Shown here in pieces: positions 25,341-33,011 of a stretch of 64,000 nucleotides of DNA. This DNA is from Microbacterium sp. LWH3-1.2. GTDB lineage: Bacteria; Actinomycetota; Actinomycetes; Actinomycetales; Microbacteriaceae. The position numbers and the translations under genes are program-made. The stretch covers positions 3,100,001 to 3,164,000 of the forward strand of contig NZ_JBEGIK010000001.1 of assembly GCF_040675855.1 (NCBI RefSeq). The letters run 5' to 3'. Positions within the stretch are counted from its first letter, which is position 1; the number at the start of each line of letters is the position of its first letter. The notes under the pieces are model-generated. The model did no database searches. It had not been told where the DNA came from and saw only the letters and a program-made list of their open reading frames with translations.

Positions 25341-26468
25341 TCATTTCGCGGTGCAGGTCGGGAGCACGTCGAGATCGTCGCCCTCGCTCACCGCGTCGAG
25401 CACGGCCAGCGCGTCGTCGAGGTCCTCCACCGAGAACACGCGCAAGTCGCCGGGGATGTGCCCCACGACCTCGTCGCAGTTCGCCTCGGGCGCGAGGAAC
25501 CACTGGGCGCCGGCATCCACCGCGCCCCACATCTTCTGACGGATGCCCCCGATCGGCCCGACCTCGCCGTCCGCGGTGATCGTGCCCGTGCCGGCGATCT
25601 GCTCGCCGCCGTTGAGCTCGCCCGGGGTCAGTGTGTCGATGATCCCGAGCGCGAACATCATGCCCGCACTCGGACCACCGACATTGTTGAGCTGAATGGT
25701 GACGTCGATCGGGAAGTCGTAGTCCGTCGTGAGGTTGACGCCGAGGATCCAGCCCTTCTCGCCGTCGTCGTCGGTCGTCTCCTTCGGAGTGACCTCGACC
25801 GTCTGCTGCTCGCCGTCGCGCTCGATGAGCAGCTCGACCGGGGCCCCTTCGCCCTCGTTGATGACGGAGCGCAGGGTCGATACATCCGTGAGATCCTCGC
25901 CGTTCGCCGTGAGGATCAGATCGCCCTGCTCGAGGATCCCCTCGGCGGCGGCGCCGTCGATGACGGAGTAGACGGACAGGGTCGCGCCGACGTCGTAGCC
26001 GAGCTCTGTCAGCGCCGCGGCGGTCGCCTCGTGCTGCGAGTCCACCATCATCTGGGCGCTCTCCTCGTTGCGCTCCTTGGTGGTCTGGTCCTGGGGGAAG
26101 ATCGCGTCGATCGGCATGACGGCGCGGCTCGGGTCGAACCACGCCATGGCGAGCTCGAACCACGACGGGGTGTGCTCGCGGTTGCCCTGCACCTGCACCG
26201 TGAGGAGGTCGAGCGATCCCTCGGTCGGGTACGTCTCGGCGCCCTCGACCGAGATCAGCGGCACCTCCTCGCCGTCGGCGTTCTCGGCGGTGCCGAGCGT
26301 GTTGTAGACGGGTCCGGGGCGCTGGATGACGTACGACGTCGGCAGGAACGTGATGACGAGGAGCACCACCATGGCGACGGCGAGCGCCCACACACCCACC
26401 AGCGTGCGGCGGGACATCCGCGGCCGCGGGGCGGGCTCGATCGTCGTGTTCTCGTCGAACAGGGCCAC
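25341..26468 (-). CDS. Membrane-anchored PDZ/Lon-type (S16) protease, YlbL-like
   Basis: 375 aa from GTG 26468 (AGAGG about 7 bases upstream); a longer frame to 26591 has no comparable signal. Order: short cytoplasmic tail, one membrane helix (~22-42), a region with YVIQRPGPV, a PDZ domain (~155-230), and a Lon-like domain with the Ser-Lys dyad in GGPSAGMMFALG (S267) and IRQKMWGA (K312). The proteolytic domain is exported, pointing to periplasm-side regulated proteolysis. YlbL in Bacillus can cleave the division inhibitor YneA; a division or DNA-damage link here is inference. It is divergent from the DUF2342 gene with 146 bp between starts. Confidence 0.9.
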   Translation of the reverse strand: MALFDENTTIEPAPRPRMSRRTLVGVWALAVAMVVLLVITFLPTSYVIQRPGPVYNTLGTAENADGEEVPLISVEGAETYPTEGSLDLLTVQVQGNREHTPSWFELAMAWFDPSRAVMPIDAIFPQDQTTKERNEESAQMMVDSQHEATAAALTELGYDVGATLSVYSVIDGAAAEGILEQGDLILTANGEDLTDVSTLRSVINEGEGAPVELLIERDGEQQTVEVTPKETTDDDGEKGWILGVNLTTDYDFPIDVTIQLNNVGGPSAGMMFALGIIDTLTPGELNGGEQIAGTGTITADGEVGPIGGIRQKMWGAVDAGAQWFLAPEANCDEVVGHIPGDLRVFSVEDLDDALAVLDAVSEGDDLDVLPTCTAK

Positions 26469-26614
26469 GCGGGACCTCTTTTCCGTGCCTTGTGGGTGAT
26501 GCGCCTGGTCGTTCGCGACCGGCGTAAGGCGTAAGGGGTCCCTGCCGGGGAGTGCGACGGATGCTGCGACTAGCGTAGAACGCAACCTCATCGACCGGCT
26601 GAAAGGCGGCTGAA

Positions 26615-28060
26615 GTGGCAGACGACGTCACGGGCGGGAGCGACCCGAGCCCCGAGGACGACTTCCAGGAGCTCATCCGGCAGCTGTTCGGTGGCGCGGC
26701 AGGAGATTTCGACCCCGAGCAGCTGTCGCGGCTGTCGGGAATGAACATCGACCCCGCGATGATGCAGGCGGTGATGCGCCAGCTGCAGGGTGCGTTCGAA
26801 GGGGCCGACGAGACCGGCATCTCGTGGGACATGGCGAAGCGCCAAGCGCTGCACATCGCCAACCAGGAGGGCCTGGGTGTGACCGCGGGCCAGCGCACGG
26901 ACCTCGACCAGGCGTTCGCCCTGGCGACCCTGTGGCTGAGCGAGGCGACCACCATCGCGGAGCTGCCGGCGCCCCCGGCGACGCTCACGCGCGGCGCGTG
27001 GGTCGAGGCGACGCTGCCGGTGTGGCAGGAGCTGGCGGCTCCGGTCGCGACGAGCATCGCCGACGCCCTCACCACCGCGCTGAGCGAGCAGGCGCCCGAA
27101 GACATGCAGGGTCTTGTGCAGGGAGCCGGGCGTCTCATGCGCACGGTCGGCGGCTCTCTCTTCGCGTCGCAGCTCGGCCAGGTCGTCGGCAACCTGTCGA
27201 AGGAGGTCGTGAGCGGCGGCGACGTCGGCATCCCGCTGATGCCCGACGGTCAGGCGGCGATCCTCCCCCAGAACTTCGCGGACTTCGGCCGCGATCTCGA
27301 GGTGCCCGAGGACCAGCTCGCCCTCTACGTCGCCACCCGCGAGCTCGCCCACGCCCGCCTGTTCCGGCACGCGCGCTGGCTGCGCCTGCATGTCATCTCG
27401 CAGGTCACCGACTTCGCACGCGGCGTGCACGTCGACACCGACGCCCTCGAGGATCTCGCCACGCGCTTCGACCCGTCCGAGCCCGAGGAGCTCCGCCGCG
27501 CGATCGAGAGCGGTGCGCTGCTGCCCGCCCGCTCCGAGGCGCAGGACGCCGCCCTTGCACGGTTGGAGAATCTCCTCGCCACCGTCGAAGGCTGGGTCGA
27601 GGTCGTCACGGAGGATGCCACGTCGCGGCTCCCCTCGGCGCAACGCATCTCGGAGGCCGTGCGTCGCCGGCGTGCCGTCGGCGGTCCGGCCGAGCGCGCA
27701 CTCGGCTCGCTCGTCGGCCTCGAGATCCGCCCGCGCCGCATGCGCGAGGCCGCCGCCATGTGGAGGGCCGTGACGGCTGCGGTGGGCCCCGCCGCGCGCG
27801 ACGCGCTGTGGGACTACCCCGACCTCATGCCGAGCGCGTCCGACATCGACGATCCCGCGGGGCTCGTCGCCCGCCTCGAGGCACGCGCCCGCGGCGAGGA
27901 GCCGTTGCGCGACGAGATGGACGACGCCCTGGCGCGCCTGCTCGCCGGAGACGAGCCCGGCGGATCGGCCGCGGGCGAAGCATCCGATTCTCCTCCCGAA
28001 TCCGATGCTTCCGGCGACGAGGGCGAGCGCGGCGCGCCGGACGACCATCGGCCCGTGTAG
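26615..28060 (+). CDS. DUF2342 zincin-like hydrolase
   Basis: 481 aa from GTG 26615. This matches the actinobacterial DUF2342 family (putative zinc-dependent metalloprotease, sometimes named with coenzyme F420 biosynthesis). The likely metal motif is TRELAHARLFRHARW (around residues 243-257): HExxH is altered to RExxH, as is usual for this family, with downstream histidines available. The N-terminal FQELIRQLFGG and MNIDPAMMQAVMRQLQ are typical. The C-terminal ~60 residues are Glu/Asp/Ser/Gly-rich and probably disordered. The gene is followed after 117 bp by the cyclodehydratase-like gene on the same strand. Biochemical function not established. Confidence 0.85.
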   Translation: MADDVTGGSDPSPEDDFQELIRQLFGGAAGDFDPEQLSRLSGMNIDPAMMQAVMRQLQGAFEGADETGISWDMAKRQALHIANQEGLGVTAGQRTDLDQAFALATLWLSEATTIAELPAPPATLTRGAWVEATLPVWQELAAPVATSIADALTTALSEQAPEDMQGLVQGAGRLMRTVGGSLFASQLGQVVGNLSKEVVSGGDVGIPLMPDGQAAILPQNFADFGRDLEVPEDQLALYVATRELAHARLFRHARWLRLHVISQVTDFARGVHVDTDALEDLATRFDPSEPEELRRAIESGALLPARSEAQDAALARLENLLATVEGWVEVVTEDATSRLPSAQRISEAVRRRRAVGGPAERALGSLVGLEIRPRRMREAAAMWRAVTAAVGPAARDALWDYPDLMPSASDIDDPAGLVARLEARARGEEPLRDEMDDALARLLAGDEPGGSAAGEASDSPPESDASGDEGERGAPDDHRPV

Positions 28061-28176
28061 CGGCGGCCCGGCACCGGGTCACCGGTTCCTCCCCAGTCCG
28101 ACCGGATGCGGCGAATCGGGGTCGTGGCCTGTGGATACCGGTCGTCAGGCCCGTCCGGTGCGACAGGATCGGGCCC

Positions 28177-29043
28177 ATGCTCCGACTCGACCCCTCGTAT
28201 CCCCCCGTGTGGCGGACCGATTCGACGATCCAGTTCGGCGCTGAGCCGGTCGCCGTGCTCGACGATCCCCAGCCGTGGCAGCAGCGGCTGCTGCGCGAGC
28301 TCGAGCGCGGTCTCCCCGACGGTGCGGCGATCCCGTTCGCGCAGGCGCTGGGTGCTCCCGACGCCGCGACGGCGGCGCGGTTCCTGTCACGGATCCGCCG
28401 CGCTCTGATGACGGATGCCGCGACCCGCCGCCGCATCGTGGTCCAGTGCGCCGACGACGTGCCCGACCAGCATCGCGATGCGGTGGCCGCTGGCCTCTCC
28501 GCCGAGGGCTACGACGTCGACACCGCCCACTGCTTCGATGCGGTCGGGAGCGTCGGAACGGATGCCGCGGCCGTCGTCTTCGTCGTTCATCGCGTGGTCG
28601 TGCCCGGCGCGGTCGCCGCGCTCATGAGCGCGGACGTCGATCATGTGCCGGTCGCGCTCACCGGCTCAGGTGCAGAAGTCGGCCCGTTCGTCGAACCCGG
28701 CCGGAGCGCATGCCTCGCGTGCGTCGCGGCTCACCGCCGCGACAGCGATCCGTCGTGGCCGGCGGTCGCGGCGCAACTGCTGGGTCGCGCCGTCGAGAGC
28801 GAGCCCTCGGTGCTGTGGGAGTCGGGGATCGTCGCGGGTCGGCTCATCGCGGAGCGCGCGCTGCACCCCTCGGCCGCCCGGACCCGCTCGGTGACCCTGC
28901 GCGCCGGCTCGCTGCACCGGCACGTGCGCTCGCACCGCCCGCACGCAGAGTGCCGTTGCCGATCTCTCGCAGGAACCGCGACGGCTGCCTCTCCCGTGCG
29001 CCTCGCGCCCAGGACAGCGACAGCGTTCGCCCGGCCCGCGTGA
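28177..29043 (+). CDS. TOMM leader-binding/cyclodehydratase-like (ThiF-related) protein
   Basis: 288 aa from ATG 28177. The protein resembles the 'TOMM precursor leader peptide-binding' or bacteriocin cyclodehydratase-type proteins: an N-terminal winged-helix-like region (LDPSYPPVWRTDSTIQFG, a peptide-clamp layout), a Rossmann-like middle without the ATP-binding glycines of ThiF, and Zn-binding cysteines CLAC (C179, C182) with C259 and C261 (ECRC). No precursor peptide, YcaO or dehydrogenase gene is nearby, so a thiazole/oxazole peptide product is not supported here. It is a usual single-copy neighbour of uvrD2 in actinobacteria. Its last 200 bp run antisense to the 3' end of uvrD2. Confidence 0.75.
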   Translation: MLRLDPSYPPVWRTDSTIQFGAEPVAVLDDPQPWQQRLLRELERGLPDGAAIPFAQALGAPDAATAARFLSRIRRALMTDAATRRRIVVQCADDVPDQHRDAVAAGLSAEGYDVDTAHCFDAVGSVGTDAAAVVFVVHRVVVPGAVAALMSADVDHVPVALTGSGAEVGPFVEPGRSACLACVAAHRRDSDPSWPAVAAQLLGRAVESEPSVLWESGIVAGRLIAERALHPSAARTRSVTLRAGSLHRHVRSHRPHAECRCRSLAGTATAASPVRLAPRTATAFARPA

Positions 29044-30622
29044 TGCCGACGTACGCGAGTCGGCGCTCCTCGTCGACCTGCTCGAACGTCGTGGCGTACG
29101 AGATGGGAAGCACGCCCTCCGCGACGCCGACGAGGTGCACGTGCTCCCACTCCAGGCCCTTGGCCGCATGCAGCGTCGCGAGCGTCACGGTGCGCATCGC
29201 CGGCTCGTCGTGGGCTTTGGCCCGCGCGGTGAGCTCGTCTGCGAAGGCACGGAGAGTCGTGCCGGCGGGGGCTTCCTGCGCGAGGCGCAGGAGGGCGGCG
29301 CGGGCCTCCCAGGCGTCGCGGAGGGCACCGCCGGCCTCCGGCGGCTCGTCGGTGAGGCCCCGCGAGCGCAGGATGTCGCGAACGGTGTCGACGAAACCGC
29401 TCTCGATGGGAGCGATCGACGCCGCGCGCAGCTCCATCACCGCCTGCCGCACCTCGGGCATGTCGAAGAACCGGCGGCCGCCGAGCACCGTCGTCGCGAT
29501 GCCCGCGTCGGAGAGCGCCGCCACCAGCTCGGCCGACTGCGCGTGCGCGCGGTAGAGCACCGCGATGTGGCGTGGATCCGCGCCGTCGGCGATCTGCGCG
29601 GCGATCCGCGCGGCGACCGCGCGAGCCTCGTCCCGGTCATCCTCGAACGCGGTCACCGTCGGAACCGGCGCGGTCTCAGTCCCCGCAGTCCGGTCGGCGG
29701 CGGCCGACAGGTGCAGCGCTCCGGGGCGCCCGCGCATCAGCTCGTTCGCGACCGCCAGGATCGGGGCATCGGACCGATAATTCGTCTCGAGGCGCACGAC
29801 GCGGGCGCCCTCGTACCGCGACGGGAAGTCGAGGAGGAACGCGGCGTCGGCACCGGCGAACGAATAGATCGTCTGGCTCGCGTCGCCCACGACGCAGAGG
29901 TCGCGGCGATCCCCCAGCCACAGTTCGAGCAGCCGGTTCTGCAGGGGCGAGACGTCCTGGAACTCGTCGACGGTGAAATGGCGATACTGCTCGCGCACGG
30001 CCTTGGCCACCTGCGGCTCCGCCTCGAGCATGCCGGCGCAGGCGAGCAGCACGTCCTCGAAGTCGAGCTGCCGGCGCTCGTCCTTGAGCTTCTCGTACGC
30101 ATGCTGGAGCGCCACGACGCGGTCGACCCCCAGGCGGCCGACGCCGTTCGGGCGGGCCGCCGCATACGCGTCGACACCGAGCATCGAGACCTTCCGCCAC
30201 TCGATCTCGGAAGCGACGTCGCGCAGCGTGGCAACGTCGGGTGCGAGCCCGATGCCGTCGGCCGCGTGGGCGAGCATGCGCACCTTGTTGTCGATGATGC
30301 CCGGCGCGGTGTCGCCGGCGAGGGTCGGCCAGAAGAAGTTGAGCTGTGCGAGAGCGGCCGCGTGGAAGGTCCGGGCTGACACCCCGGCCACGCCCATCGT
30401 CCGCAGCCGGCCCCGCATCTCGCCGGCGGCCTTGGTCGTGAACGTGACCGCCATCACGCGTCCGGGCGAGTACGCTCCGGTGTCGACGCCGTGCGCGATG
30501 CGATGCGTGATGACGCGGGTCTTGCCCGTGCCGGCGCCCGCCAGCACCGCCACCGGACCCCGCAGCGCGGTCGCCGCCTCGAGCTGCTGCTCGTCCAGCC
30601 CTGCCAGCGCGCCGGCGTTCAC
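28844..30622 (-). CDS. uvrD2: UvrD/PcrA-like superfamily 1A helicase (UvrD2-type, short C-terminus)
   Basis: 592 aa from GTG 30622, overlapping the nudC stop by 4 bp (GTGA). SF1A motifs in order: Q-motif LDEQQLEAATAL, Walker A GAGTGKT (29-35), FTTKAAGEMRGR, Walker B VDEFQD, DASQTIYSFAGAD, ETNYRSD, TLHAAKGLEWEHV and VGITRAGRTL. The protein ends soon after PSRFLREIG with a 45-residue Ala/Gly/Arg tail. Mycobacterial UvrD2 (about 700 aa) continues with a tetracysteine module and HRDC domain, both absent here. It should translocate 3' to 5' on ssDNA with ATP; whether it unwinds duplexes without the tetracysteine is open. The 3' end overlaps the convergent cyclodehydratase-like gene by 200 bp. Confidence 0.9.
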   Translation of the reverse strand: MNAGALAGLDEQQLEAATALRGPVAVLAGAGTGKTRVITHRIAHGVDTGAYSPGRVMAVTFTTKAAGEMRGRLRTMGVAGVSARTFHAAALAQLNFFWPTLAGDTAPGIIDNKVRMLAHAADGIGLAPDVATLRDVASEIEWRKVSMLGVDAYAAARPNGVGRLGVDRVVALQHAYEKLKDERRQLDFEDVLLACAGMLEAEPQVAKAVREQYRHFTVDEFQDVSPLQNRLLELWLGDRRDLCVVGDASQTIYSFAGADAAFLLDFPSRYEGARVVRLETNYRSDAPILAVANELMRGRPGALHLSAAADRTAGTETAPVPTVTAFEDDRDEARAVAARIAAQIADGADPRHIAVLYRAHAQSAELVAALSDAGIATTVLGGRRFFDMPEVRQAVMELRAASIAPIESGFVDTVRDILRSRGLTDEPPEAGGALRDAWEARAALLRLAQEAPAGTTLRAFADELTARAKAHDEPAMRTVTLATLHAAKGLEWEHVHLVGVAEGVLPISYATTFEQVDEERRLAYVGITRAGRTLSLSWARGARERQPSRFLREIGNGTLRAGGASARAGAASRRAGSPSGSGRPRGAARAPR

Positions 30623-31533
30623 GCGCGCTCCGCGTGCCAGTCGGCGATGAGCCGGTGCGCGATGGACGCCTGTCCGGGGAGCACGACATCGCCGTCCCCC
30701 GCCAGGGCTCGGCCGATCTCGTCCCGCGTGAACCAGCGGATCGCCGCGATCTCCTCGCCGTCGGCGCGCGCCGCCGTATCGTCGAGGGACTCGGCGAGGA
30801 ACCCGACCATCAGCGAGCGGGGATAGGGCCATGCCTGAGATCCCCGATAGATCACGGTGGCGACTTCGACACCGGACTCCTCCGCGACCTCGCGGCGCAC
30901 GGCCGCCTCGAGCGATTCGCCGGCCTCGACGAACCCAGCGAAGCACGAGAAGCGGTCGGCGCCCCACAGGGCGTTCGAGCCGAGGAGAAGGAGGTCGGGG
31001 TCGTCGGCGCTCGTGATGGCGACGATCACGGCCGGATCGGTGCGCGGGAAATGCTGCCGCCCGCAGTTCGGGCAGCGGCGCGACCAGCCGGCGTCCCCCA
31101 GAACGGTCGGCGTGCCGCACGCCGGGCAGAACGGGGCGTCGATCAGCCAGCGCCCGAGGCTGAGTGCCTCCACGAATGCGCCGGCGTCGCGGGCCGAGAG
31201 CACGGCTCCCATCGTGCGCAGGCCCGCCCAGCCCGCGGGCGCAACGAACAGTTCCTCGTCCTGGGACGTGAACACGGCTGCGAGCAGGGCAGTCCCGTTG
31301 TCATCACGTCCGAGGAAGGCCCATTCAGCTCCGCCGGGAACATCCGACGGAGCGAGCCACAGCAGCGCATCGGGTGCGGCGAGCGGCGCGGAGTCGCCTG
31401 CGACCACCAGGGCCCGGGACTCGGCATCCGTCCTCGCCGTCTCGAGAAGATCGGGAACCAGCCGCTCATCGGCCGCGCGATCGAGTCCGGGATGCGCCAG
31501 CGGATTCAGGCTCGTGCTGTCGGGCGCCGTCAT
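30619..31533 (-). CDS. nudC: NAD(H) diphosphatase (NudC-type Nudix hydrolase)
   Basis: 304 aa from ATG 31533. It hydrolyses NADH to NMNH and AMP; NudC also removes NAD caps from RNA in Escherichia coli. Zn-ribbon cysteines C136, C139, C154 and C157 separate the N-terminal domain from the Nudix domain. The Nudix box is GFVEAGESLEAAVRREVAEE (~200-219). SQAWPYPRS (232-240) is the NADH-pyrophosphatase array SQPWPFPxS with conservative changes. Its stop overlaps the uvrD2 GTG by 4 bp, so both are translated together; the pair also neighbours UvrD2 in mycobacteria as I recall. Confidence 0.94.
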   Translation of the reverse strand: MTAPDSTSLNPLAHPGLDRAADERLVPDLLETARTDAESRALVVAGDSAPLAAPDALLWLAPSDVPGGAEWAFLGRDDNGTALLAAVFTSQDEELFVAPAGWAGLRTMGAVLSARDAGAFVEALSLGRWLIDAPFCPACGTPTVLGDAGWSRRCPNCGRQHFPRTDPAVIVAITSADDPDLLLLGSNALWGADRFSCFAGFVEAGESLEAAVRREVAEESGVEVATVIYRGSQAWPYPRSLMVGFLAESLDDTAARADGEEIAAIRWFTRDEIGRALAGDGDVVLPGQASIAHRLIADWHAERA

Positions 31534-31610
31534 CGAACATGCTCCGCTTCGTCGTTCAGGGCCGGGCGTGGCGCGGGGACGGACGAGCGCGACCGACCTA
31601 CCCTGGGCAC

Positions 31611-32963
31611 ATGGCACGCTCACCCCTCACTCTAGCCGCGTCGGTCACGTCGGCTCTCCCGCGGGTCGGCGTCGTCGGGGTCGGCGCGCTCACCGAGGGC
31701 GCCGCCGGTCGATACGACGCGGCGGTCGCCGATCTCGACGACGGGCGGCGTGTGGTCGTGCGCGTCCCTGCCGACCCGTCGTCCGCCCCGGAGCTCGCGG
31801 CGGAGGTGCGTGCGCTGCGTGCACTCACCCCGGGTGTGCGAGGCCTGCTCCCCTTCCGCGCCCCCGAGCTGCTCGGCGAGGCCGGTCTCGGCGACACACG
31901 GGTGGTCGTCGTCGACTTCCTCCCCGGATACCGCGTCGACGCCGCGCACCTGCCGCCCGGACGCGGTGCGGCCACCTCGCTCGGCGCGGCTCTCGCCGCG
32001 CTCCACTCGTTGCCGCACTCGATCGTCAAGGGCGAGGGGTTGCCCGCGCGCACCCCGCAGCAAGTGCGTGCCGATGTCACGCGCCTCATCGAGCGCGCCG
32101 TCGCGTCCCGCCGGTTGCCGGTCAGCCTGGCGGAGCGCTGGCACCGCGCGGTCGACGCCGACGACCTGTGGCGGTTCGAATCAGCCGTGGTGCTCGGCGG
32201 CGCCGGAGCCGCATCGTTCCTGTTCGAGGACCTCGACGGCATCCCGACAGTGACCGGACTGCTCGAGTGGCACGGCCTGTCGATCGGCGACCCCGCGACC
32301 GACCTGCAATGGCTCGCGTCCGCGCCCGACGCCGCCGAGGACGTCTACGCCGCCTACGTCGCCGACAGCGGACGCGCCCCCGACGCCCGGGCCCGCGAGC
32401 GCGCCCGGCTGTATGCCGAACTCGAGTTCGCGAAGTGGCTCGTGCACGGGCACGACACCGACCGCGACGACATCGTCGGTGACGCCGTCGAGCTGCTGGA
32501 GTCCTTGGCGGCGGGCGTGGCCGGTGACGACATCGTGTCGGGCGCCGCACTCGACGTCGATGGCGCCATCGCGCTCCTCGAGCGCACGCCCGGTGCCGAC
32601 GCGCCGACGATCGACACGTCGATGCAGACCGATGCGTACGACCCGGCGGAGCTGGCGCAGTGGGTCGACACCGAGGATGACGCCCGGCAGGACACGGGAC
32701 CTGTGGCCGCGCCGGAGTCCTTCGACACCCAGGAGATCTCGGCCGAGGATCTCGCCGCGTTCCGACCCGTCGACCTCGACGCTTCGGCGGTGCAGCTGCC
32801 CCGCCGGCACCCGGACGACGACCTGTCCACCGCGCCCATCGCGCTTCCCGCCGCGGCGGCACCGGGTGCCTCGAGCGAGCGCGACGACGGGGGCGGACTG
32901 GATGCCGCGGCCGAGGCGGAGCGCGCGTCGGAGGCGGCGCTGCGCCGCTGGCTCGCCGACTGA
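31611..32963 (+). CDS. Aminoglycoside/macrolide-phosphotransferase-fold protein, probable pseudokinase
   Basis: 450 aa from ATG 31611. Residues ~20-300 follow the APH fold: N-lobe strand VVVRVP, hinge DFLPGYRVD, and the C-lobe end GLSIGDPATDLQWLA. At the catalytic loop, where active enzymes have HGDxxxxN, this protein has LGGAGAASF (~195-203), so the His, the catalytic Asp and the Asn are all replaced. The metal Asp of IDW/IDF is Glu (LLEW, E219). I therefore expect no classical phosphotransfer. The C-terminal ~140 residues are acidic and probably disordered (DDARQDTGP, SERDDGGG). It is divergent from nudC and converges on adnB, inside a DNA-repair neighbourhood; its role is unknown. Confidence 0.8.
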   Translation: MARSPLTLAASVTSALPRVGVVGVGALTEGAAGRYDAAVADLDDGRRVVVRVPADPSSAPELAAEVRALRALTPGVRGLLPFRAPELLGEAGLGDTRVVVVDFLPGYRVDAAHLPPGRGAATSLGAALAALHSLPHSIVKGEGLPARTPQQVRADVTRLIERAVASRRLPVSLAERWHRAVDADDLWRFESAVVLGGAGAASFLFEDLDGIPTVTGLLEWHGLSIGDPATDLQWLASAPDAAEDVYAAYVADSGRAPDARARERARLYAELEFAKWLVHGHDTDRDDIVGDAVELLESLAAGVAGDDIVSGAALDVDGAIALLERTPGADAPTIDTSMQTDAYDPAELAQWVDTEDDARQDTGPVAAPESFDTQEISAEDLAAFRPVDLDASAVQLPRRHPDDDLSTAPIALPAAAAPGASSERDDGGGLDAAAEAERASEAALRRWLAD

Positions 32964-33011
32964 GACGGAACTGCGGTGACAAGACCTCCGTGACCGCACG
33001 GGAGCGTCTCA
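32961..33011. terminator. Candidate bidirectional terminator between the pseudokinase gene and adnB
   Basis: TGAGACG (32961-32967) pairs with CGTCTCA (33005-33011), and inside it GCGGT (32973-32977) pairs with ACCGC (32993-32997). The outer arms contain the stop codons of both convergent genes. The interrupted stem and lack of a T-tract keep confidence moderate. Confidence 0.5.

Noticed and set aside
28061..28176. Small gene in the 116-bp gap between the DUF2342 gene and the cyclodehydratase-like gene
   Set aside because: No frame has both a ribosome site and a recognisable sequence; GC-rich spacer with a short inverted repeat only.
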